NCBI RefSeq assembly: GCF_003057745.1 | Contig: NZ_QBJD02000012.1 | Location: 83,918-147,917 of the forward strand | Origin: Enterobacter sp. RIT418 | Lineage (GTDB): Bacteria; Pseudomonadota; Gammaproteobacteria; Enterobacterales; Enterobacteriaceae | Direction of reading: 5' to 3' | Length of the DNA: 64,000 bases | In this document: piece after piece, positions 58,012-64,000 of the stretch | Numbering within the stretch: the stretch's first letter is position 1 | Layout: every line of letters starts with the position of its first letter | Notes under the pieces: generated by a model | Told to the model about the DNA's origin: nothing | Seen by the model: the letters and a program-made list of their open reading frames with translations, nothing else | The model's database searches: none | Made by a program: the position numbers and the translations under genes

Positions 58012-59031
58012 ATGTTGCAGTTCATCCTCCGACGTCTGGGACTTGTCATCCCCACGTTTATCGGTATTACCCTTCTCACGTTTGCCTTCGTCCATATGAT
58101 CCCCGGTGACCCGGTGATGATCATGGCGGGCGAGCGCGGGATCTCCCCTGAACGTCATGCACAGCTGCTGGCTGAACTCGGACTTGATAAGCCGATGTGG
58201 CAGCAGTATCTCCATTACATATGGGGCGTTATGCACGGTGATTTAGGGATTTCGCTGAAAAGCCGTCTTCCGGTGTGGGATGAGTTCGTGCCGCGCTTTA
58301 AAGCGACGCTGGAACTCGGCGTCTGCGCCATGATTTTTGCCACCGCGGTGGGTATCCCCGTGGGCGTTCTGGCCGCGGTGAAGCGCGGTTCCATTTTCGA
58401 TCATACGGCCGTTGGCCTGGCGTTGACCGGCTACTCCATGCCTATCTTCTGGTGGGGCATGATGCTGATCATGCTGGTTTCGGTGCAGTGGAACCTGACG
58501 CCGGTCTCCGGGCGCGTTAGCGACATGGTCTTCCTTGATGATACCAATCCGTTGACCGGCTTTATGCTGATCGACACGGCGATTTGGGGCGAAGAGGGTA
58601 ACTTCATCGACGCGGTTGCACACATGATCCTGCCTGCGATGGTGCTGGGGACGATTCCTCTGGCCGTTATCGTGCGTATGACCCGCTCCTCCATGCTGGA
58701 AGTGCTGGGCGAAGATTACATTCGCACCGCGCGCGCAAAGGGCCTGACCCGCATGCGCGTCATCATCATTCATGCGCTGCGTAACGCGATGCTGCCGGTG
58801 GTCACCGTTATTGGCCTGCAGGTGGGCACGCTGCTGGCAGGGGCGATTCTGACCGAAACTATCTTTTCCTGGCCCGGCCTCGGACGCTGGCTGATTGACG
58901 CACTGCAGCGCCGCGACTATCCGGTGGTGCAGGGCGGCGTACTGCTGGTGGCGACGATGATTATCCTCGTCAACCTGCTGGTCGATTTGCTCTACGGCGT
59001 GGTGAACCCGCGTATTCGTCACAAGAAGTAA
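58012..59031 (+). CDS. dppB: Dipeptide ABC transporter permease DppB
   Basis: Inner-membrane permease, 339 residues as in E. coli, with six hydrophobic spans, the large periplasmic loop of DppB/OppB permeases, and the ATPase-contact EAA region DYIRTARAKGLTRMRVIIIHALRN. dppC follows 9 bp after its stop. It is separated from dppA by 165 bp of repeat. Confidence 0.97.
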   Translation: MLQFILRRLGLVIPTFIGITLLTFAFVHMIPGDPVMIMAGERGISPERHAQLLAELGLDKPMWQQYLHYIWGVMHGDLGISLKSRLPVWDEFVPRFKATLELGVCAMIFATAVGIPVGVLAAVKRGSIFDHTAVGLALTGYSMPIFWWGMMLIMLVSVQWNLTPVSGRVSDMVFLDDTNPLTGFMLIDTAIWGEEGNFIDAVAHMILPAMVLGTIPLAVIVRMTRSSMLEVLGEDYIRTARAKGLTRMRVIIIHALRNAMLPVVTVIGLQVGTLLAGAILTETIFSWPGLGRWLIDALQRRDYPVVQGGVLLVATMIILVNLLVDLLYGVVNPRIRHKK

Positions 59032-59040
59032 GGGGCCATC

Positions 59041-59943
59041 ATGTCACACGTTTCTGAAAATAAAGTGGTTGCGGCGCCGGTCCCAATGACCCCGCTGCAG
59101 GAGTTCTGGCACTACTTCAAGCGCAACAAAGGCGCGGTGGTAGGCCTGGCCTATGTCACCATCATGATTCTGATCGCGGTGTTTGCGAACGTGCTTGCAC
59201 CGTATAACCCTGCGGACCAGTTCCGCGATGCGCTGCTCGCGCCGCCTGCCTGGCAGGAGGGCGGTAGCCTGACGCATCTCCTGGGCACTGACGACGTAGG
59301 TCGCGACGTGCTGTCGCGCCTGATGTACGGCGCGAGGCTTTCGCTGCTGGTCGGCTGTCTGGTGGTCGTGCTGTCGCTGGTCATGGGGATTGTGCTTGGC
59401 CTGATTGCTGGCTATTTCGGCGGCATCGTCGATAACATCATCATGCGCGTCGTCGACATCATGCTGGCGCTGCCAAGCCTGCTGCTGGCGCTGGTGCTGG
59501 TGGCGATTTTCGGCCCCTCGATAGGTAACGCCGCGCTGGCGCTTACCTTTGTGGCCCTTCCACACTACGTGCGATTAACCCGCGCGGCGGTGCTGGTGGA
59601 AGTGAACCGCGATTACGTGACCGCTTCACGCGTGGCGGGTGCCGGCGCGATGCGCCAGATGTTCGTTAACATTTTCCCGAACTGCCTTGCGCCGCTGATC
59701 GTACAGGCGTCGCTCGGCTTCTCTAACGCCATTCTCGATATGGCCGCTCTTGGCTTCCTTGGCATGGGGGCGCAGCCGCCAACGCCGGAGTGGGGCACCA
59801 TGCTCTCCGACGTGTTGCAGTTCGCACAAAGCGCCTGGTGGGTCGTCACCTTCCCGGGTCTGGCGATTCTGCTGACGGTGCTGGCATTTAACCTGATGGG
59901 TGATGGCCTGCGTGATGCGCTTGATCCCAAACTGAAGCAGTAA
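59041..59943 (+). CDS. dppC: Dipeptide ABC transporter permease DppC
   Basis: Second permease, 300 residues as in E. coli, with six hydrophobic spans, the early [16 protein letters not shown] block of OppC-type permeases and the EAA region [12 protein letters not shown]. dppD starts 10 bp after its stop. Confidence 0.97.
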   Translation: MSHVSENKVVAAPVPMTPLQEFWHYFKRNKGAVVGLAYVTIMILIAVFANVLAPYNPADQFRDALLAPPAWQEGGSLTHLLGTDDVGRDVLSRLMYGARLSLLVGCLVVVLSLVMGIVLGLIAGYFGGIVDNIIMRVVDIMLALPSLLLALVLVAIFGPSIGNAALALTFVALPHYVRLTRAAVLVEVNRDYVTASRVAGAGAMRQMFVNIFPNCLAPLIVQASLGFSNAILDMAALGFLGMGAQPPTPEWGTMLSDVLQFAQSAWWVVTFPGLAILLTVLAFNLMGDGLRDALDPKLKQ

Positions 59944-59953
59944 GAGGCACGAG

Positions 59954-60937
59954 ATGGCGTTATTAAATGTAGATAAATTATCGGTGCACTTCGGTGACGA
60001 AGGCACGCCGTTTCGCGCCGTGGACCGCATCAGCTATAGCGTAAATCAGGGCGAAGTGGTCGGCATTGTTGGCGAATCTGGGTCCGGTAAGTCGGTAAGC
60101 TCGCTGGCGATTATGGGGTTGATTGACTACCCCGGCCGCGTGATGGCGGAAAACCTTGAGTTTAACGGCCAGGATCTGAAGCGGATTTCTGAAAAACAGC
60201 GCCGCCAGCTGGTGGGGGCGGAAGTGGCGATGATCTTCCAGGACCCGATGACCAGCCTGAACCCGTGCTATACCGTCGGTTTCCAGATTATGGAAGCGAT
60301 TAAGGTGCATCAGGGCGGTAATAAAAAAACCCGGCGTCAGCGCGCGATCGATCTGCTGAACCTGGTCGGCATCCCCGATCCGTCATCGCGTCTGGACGTT
60401 TATCCGCACCAGCTCTCCGGCGGGATGAGCCAGCGCGTGATGATCGCCATGGCGATTGCCTGTCGACCAAAGCTGCTGATTGCCGATGAACCCACAACGG
60501 CGCTGGATGTAACGATTCAGGCGCAAATCATCGAACTTCTGCTTGAGCTCCAGCAGAAAGAGAACATGGCGCTGGTGCTGATTACGCACGATCTGGCGCT
60601 GGTGGCGGAAGCCGCGCACAAAATCATCGTGATGTATGCGGGCCAGGTGGTGGAAACCGGAAGCTCGCACGATATCTTTCGCGCACCGCGCCATCCGTAT
60701 ACGCAGGCGCTTTTGCGTGCGCTGCCGGAGTTTGCTCAGGACAAAGCGCGTCTGGCCTCGCTGCCGGGCGTGGTTCCGGGCAAATATGACCGCCCGCAGG
60801 GCTGTCTGCTGAATCCGCGCTGCCCGTATGCCACCGATAAATGCCGTGCGGAAGAGCCGGAGCTGAACCTGCTGGCTGACGGTCGTCAGTCGAAATGCCA
60901 TTACCCACTCGATGATGCCGGGAGGCCAACGCTATGA
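59954..60937 (+). CDS. dppD: Dipeptide ABC transporter ATPase DppD
   Basis: ATP-binding subunit, 327 residues: Walker A GESGSGKS, signature LSGGMSQRV, Walker [13 protein letters not shown], and a C-terminal oligopeptide-transporter extension with several Cys ([17 protein letters not shown]). Its stop overlaps the dppF start (ATGA). Confidence 0.97.
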   Translation: MALLNVDKLSVHFGDEGTPFRAVDRISYSVNQGEVVGIVGESGSGKSVSSLAIMGLIDYPGRVMAENLEFNGQDLKRISEKQRRQLVGAEVAMIFQDPMTSLNPCYTVGFQIMEAIKVHQGGNKKTRRQRAIDLLNLVGIPDPSSRLDVYPHQLSGGMSQRVMIAMAIACRPKLLIADEPTTALDVTIQAQIIELLLELQQKENMALVLITHDLALVAEAAHKIIVMYAGQVVETGSSHDIFRAPRHPYTQALLRALPEFAQDKARLASLPGVVPGKYDRPQGCLLNPRCPYATDKCRAEEPELNLLADGRQSKCHYPLDDAGRPTL

Positions 60938-61932
60938 GTACGCAGCACATGCTGTTGCAGGCCATTGACCTGAAAAAACATTACCCGGTGAAGAAAGGCC
61001 TGTTTGCGCCCGAGCGCCTGGTGAAAGCGCTGGACGGCGTCTCCTTTACCCTTGAGCGCGGTAAAACGCTGGCGGTGGTGGGGGAGTCCGGCTGCGGAAA
61101 GTCCACGCTGGGCCGTCTTCTGACGATGATCGAAACGCCAACCGGCGGCGAGCTTTACTATCAGGGACAGGATCTGCTCAAGCACGACCCGCAGGCGCAG
61201 AAACTGCGTCGTCAGAAGATCCAGATTGTGTTTCAGAACCCGTACGGCTCGCTGAATCCGCGTAAAAAGGTGGGGCAGATTCTGGAAGAGCCCCTGCTGA
61301 TCAACAGCTCCCTGAGCAAAGAGCAGCGCCGTGAAAAAGCGCTGGCGATGATGGCGAAGGTCGGCCTCAAAACCGAACATTACGATCGCTATCCGCACAT
61401 GTTCTCCGGCGGCCAGCGTCAGCGTATTGCCATCGCCCGCGGCCTGATGCTCGACCCGGACGTGGTGATTGCCGATGAGCCGGTGTCCGCGCTCGACGTG
61501 TCCGTGCGCGCGCAGGTGCTGAACCTGATGATGGATCTTCAGCAGGAGCTGGGGCTGTCTTACGTGTTTATCTCCCACGATCTGTCGGTCGTAGAGCACA
61601 TTGCCGATGAGGTGATGGTGATGTACCTGGGGCGCTGCGTGGAGAAGGGGACCAAGGACCAGATCTTTAATAATCCTCGTCACCCGTATACGCAGGCGCT
61701 GCTGTCTGCGACGCCGCGCCTGAACCCGGACGATCGCCGTGAGCGCATTAAGCTGACCGGCGAGCTGCCGAGCCCGCTCAATCCGCCTCCCGGATGCGCG
61801 TTTAACGCCCGCTGCCGTCGTCGCTTTGGCCCTTGTACGCAGCTGCAGCCGCAGTTGAAGGACTACGGCGGTCAGCTGGTGGCCTGCTTCGCGGTCGATC
61901 AGGATGAAAACGGCGAGAAGCCGCAGGCGTAA
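60934..61932 (+). CDS. dppF: Dipeptide ABC transporter ATPase DppF
   Basis: Second ATP-binding subunit, 332 residues (E. coli 334): Walker [10 protein letters not shown], signature FSGGQRQRI, Walker [13 protein letters not shown], and the C-terminal oligopeptide-transporter extension ([15 protein letters not shown]). Last gene of dppABCDF, followed by a strong terminator and then coaA instead of the yhjV expected from K-12 order. Confidence 0.97.
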   Translation: MSTQHMLLQAIDLKKHYPVKKGLFAPERLVKALDGVSFTLERGKTLAVVGESGCGKSTLGRLLTMIETPTGGELYYQGQDLLKHDPQAQKLRRQKIQIVFQNPYGSLNPRKKVGQILEEPLLINSSLSKEQRREKALAMMAKVGLKTEHYDRYPHMFSGGQRQRIAIARGLMLDPDVVIADEPVSALDVSVRAQVLNLMMDLQQELGLSYVFISHDLSVVEHIADEVMVMYLGRCVEKGTKDQIFNNPRHPYTQALLSATPRLNPDDRRERIKLTGELPSPLNPPPGCAFNARCRRRFGPCTQLQPQLKDYGGQLVACFAVDQDENGEKPQA

Positions 61933-61936
61933 AGAA

Positions 61937-61963
61937 AAAAACCGGCGATAAGCCGGTTTTTTT
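61937..61963. terminator. Bidirectional terminator between dppF and coaA
   Basis: AAAAACCGGC pairs with GCCGGTTTTT around GATAA, with A and T tracts on either side. Confidence 0.93.
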
Positions 61964-61975
61964 ATGACTGCAAGA

Positions 61976-62926
61976 TTATTTTCGCAAACGAATCTGGTCG
62001 ACGGCGTGTTTTTCACTCTTAGTGAGGATCAGGCTCGCACGTTCGCGCGTCGGGAGAATGTTCTCTTTCAGGTTCACGTAGTTAATCTCGTTCCACAGCC
62101 CCGTTGCCACATTGATCGCCTCTTCTTCCGAGAGCTGGGCATAGTTGTGGAAGTAAGAATCAGGGTCGGTGAAGGCGCCTTCGCGGAACTTCAGGAAGCG
62201 GTTGATATACCAGCTTTGCAGCAGCTCTTCCGGCGCATCGACATAGATAGAGAAATCCACGAAGTCAGAAACAAACACGTGATGCGGATCGTGGGGATAG
62301 TCCATGCCGCTTTGCAGAACGTTAAGCCCTTCAAGAATCAGGATGTCCGGCTGTACAACCGTTTTGTCCCCGTCCGGGATGCGATCGTAGATCAGGTGTG
62401 AATAGACGGGCGCCGTTACGTGAGGCACGCCGGATTTCAGATCGGAGACAAATTTCACCAGACGGTGCATATCATAAGAGAGCGGGAAGCCCTTCTTCTT
62501 CATCAGGCCGCGTTCTTTGAGCACTTCATTCGGGTGCAGGAAGCCGTCGGTGGTGATCAGCTCTACGCTGCGGTGCTCCGGCCAGCGGCTTAACAACGCC
62601 TGCAGCACGCGGGCTGTGGTGCTTTTCCCTACCGCAACGCTGCCCGCAATGCTGATGATATAAGGAATACGCTGGCCGTTGGTCCCGAGGAACTGCTCCA
62701 GTACGGCCTGTCGGCGCAGGTTGGAGCTGATATAGAAGTTAAGCAAGCGAGAGAGTGGGAGATAGATTTCCGCCACTTCCTCCAGGGAGAGATCTTCGTT
62801 TATCCCCTTTAACCGCGCGATTTCACCTTCCGTCAGAGTCATCGGAACGGAATCACGCAGGGCGGCCCACTGGCTGCGGTTAAACTGAAGATAGGGTGTC
62901 ATTAACGTTTGCTCTTTTTTGCTCAT
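61976..62926 (-). CDS. coaA: Pantothenate kinase CoaA
   Basis: First committed step of coenzyme A synthesis (type I pantothenate kinase, feedback-inhibited by CoA). The 316 residues equal E. coli when started at 62926 ([12 protein letters not shown]); an ATG 6 bp upstream adds two residues. Walker [11 protein letters not shown] lies near residue 95. Divergent from the thrU-tufB tRNA operon, as in E. coli. Confidence 0.96.
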   Translation of the reverse strand: MSKKEQTLMTPYLQFNRSQWAALRDSVPMTLTEGEIARLKGINEDLSLEEVAEIYLPLSRLLNFYISSNLRRQAVLEQFLGTNGQRIPYIISIAGSVAVGKSTTARVLQALLSRWPEHRSVELITTDGFLHPNEVLKERGLMKKKGFPLSYDMHRLVKFVSDLKSGVPHVTAPVYSHLIYDRIPDGDKTVVQPDILILEGLNVLQSGMDYPHDPHHVFVSDFVDFSIYVDAPEELLQSWYINRFLKFREGAFTDPDSYFHNYAQLSEEEAINVATGLWNEINYVNLKENILPTRERASLILTKSEKHAVDQIRLRK

Positions 62927-63199
62927 AAGCATGCTTCAGTGAGCCATCACAACACAGCCGGGTCATGACTCATTACAGAGTTAATTTGGACAATGGGCAG
63001 GAGGTTAACACCAGATGACAGGAATAATAAGAAAAAATATGGGAAGCGATGCGTTACGCGTGAGCCGTCACGGTAAGGTTTATGCAGGTTAATACAGGCT
63101 TCCATGCTGAATATTTGACCTCTAATGGCTGAATTTCCAGCGCTTAACCCTCCTTTCGAATAAAATGTGAGCGAAAGAACGTTTTGTGCAATTTTTTAG
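62927..63199. other. coaA-thrU intergenic region, no gene seen
   Basis: Divergent promoter region. AT-rich tracts just upstream of the thrU -35 could be UP-element or Fis sites, as known for the E. coli thrU-tufB promoter; none can be assigned with certainty. Confidence 0.5.
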
Positions 63200-63228
63200 T
63201 TGCATGACAGCGCATGTCTCCATAGAAT
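63200..63228 (+). promoter_or_regulatory. thrU-tufB operon promoter
   Basis: TTGCAT (63200-63205), a 17-bp spacer and TAGAAT (63223-63228), followed by a GC-rich discriminator (GCGCGC), as in stringently controlled stable-RNA promoters. Confidence 0.85.
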
Positions 63229-63242
63229 GCGCGCTACTTGAT

Positions 63243-63318
<76 letters not shown>

Positions 63319-63326
63319 TCAAGTCC

Positions 63327-63411
<85 letters not shown>

Positions 63412-63436
63412 CTTTCTGGCAGCGAATTTGCCGCCG

Positions 63437-63493
63437 GAGCTGGTTGGAAAAATTGACCAGCTCGAACTTAAAAAGAGAGAAATCTCTTTTTTT
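63437..63493 (+). other. Two hairpins in the tyrU-glyT spacer, one terminator-like
   Basis: GAGCTGGT/ACCAGCTC (63437-63463) is followed by AAAAAGAGA-GAAA-TCTCTTTTT (63470-63491) and further T residues. The second looks like an AU-rich terminator yet lies inside the tRNA operon; it may be a processing site or partial attenuator. Confidence 0.6.
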
Positions 63494-63528
63494 GTTACAG
63501 AAAGAACTGGGTAGCCGAGTTTCAGGAT

Positions 63529-63603
<75 letters not shown>

Positions 63604-63609
63604 ATACGT

Positions 63610-63685
63610 GCTGATATGGCTCAGTTGGTAGAGCGCACCCTTGGTAAGGGTGAGGTCCCCAGTTCGACTCTGGGTATCAGCACCA
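63610..63685 (+). tRNA. thrT: tRNA-Thr (GGU)
   Basis: 76 nt with encoded CCA; anticodon stem CACCC/GGGTG, loop TTGGTAA, anticodon GGU. Last tRNA before tufB, 6 nt after glyT. Confidence 0.97.
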
Positions 63686-63766
63686 CTTCACTTCTCCTCC
63701 CTTTTCTCTCTGTTTCAATGTAAATGTATTCAACAGTTCAGGCATTTCGCCTGGTTGATGTGGTGA

Positions 63767-64000
<234 letters not shown>

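Noticed and set aside
60901..62016. A 371-codon minus-strand frame opposite dppF
   Set aside because: Antisense shadow of dppF that also runs through the terminator and into coaA.

Overview
This window is chromosomal DNA of an enteric gammaproteobacterium close to Enterobacter. Nearly every gene is a close match, in length and sequence, to an Escherichia coli K-12 gene, and the order follows the E. coli 80-81 minute region read backwards (lldP ... mtl ... selAB ... xyl ... glyQS ... bisC ... eptB ... dpp). Several features are not K-12-like: an inserted giant helicase-nuclease gene, a 2-ketogluconate (kgu) operon, an ABC-F gene, and a run of GC-rich intergenic palindromes. The genus is inferred from general resemblance, not proven.

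Layout. 1-1359: 5' part of lldP (minus), with two LldR-type operators upstream. 1637-7204: a lone, visibly AT-richer 1855-residue DUF4011/helicase/Vsr-type nuclease gene, the best candidate for an anti-phage system here. 7451-12681: yibL, mtlR-mtlD-mtlA with a five-site CRP region, and yibF. 12784-16004: selA-selB. 16160-24773: aldB, yiaU-like regulator, yiaT, ysaA, avtA, malS, bax. 24817-33001: xylose regulon (xylR, xylHGF, xylA, xylB). 33056-37693: wecH, ysaB, glyQ-glyS. 37947-41396: ABC-F ATPase, yiaG, yiaF, cspA. 41455-46718: ghrB at the end of a kguE-kguK-kguT cluster with a PtxS-like regulator and a PtxS-type operator. 46905-55287: yiaD, bisC, yiaC, tag, yhjY, yhjX (with YpdB-type direct repeats), eptB. 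55377-55655: tRNA-Pro(UGG) and an odd partial second tRNA copy interrupted by a string of hairpins. 56239-61932: dppABCDF. 61976-64000: coaA, thrU-tyrU-glyT-thrT and the start of tufB.

How the genes work together. Most of the window is carbon and peptide uptake under catabolite control: mannitol (mtl), xylose (xyl), maltodextrin (malS), lactate (lldP), pyruvate (yhjX), 2-ketogluconate (kgu) and dipeptides (dpp). Translation functions (selAB, glyQS, tRNAs, tufB, cspA) and envelope genes (wecH, eptB, yiaD, yhjY) are interspersed. Against K-12 order, dppF is joined directly to coaA (80 and 90 minutes in K-12), cspA lies on the other strand at a different spot, and yiaA/yiaB, hokA and the yiaK-S block are absent.

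The most notable items are the solitary helicase-nuclease gene, the hairpin-interrupted tRNA-Pro remnant together with the UGG anticodon at the proK locus, the kgu operon that has taken in ghrB, and the coupled mini-ORFs in front of the ABC-F and bax genes. No CRISPR array, rRNA gene, prophage or insertion sequence was found.
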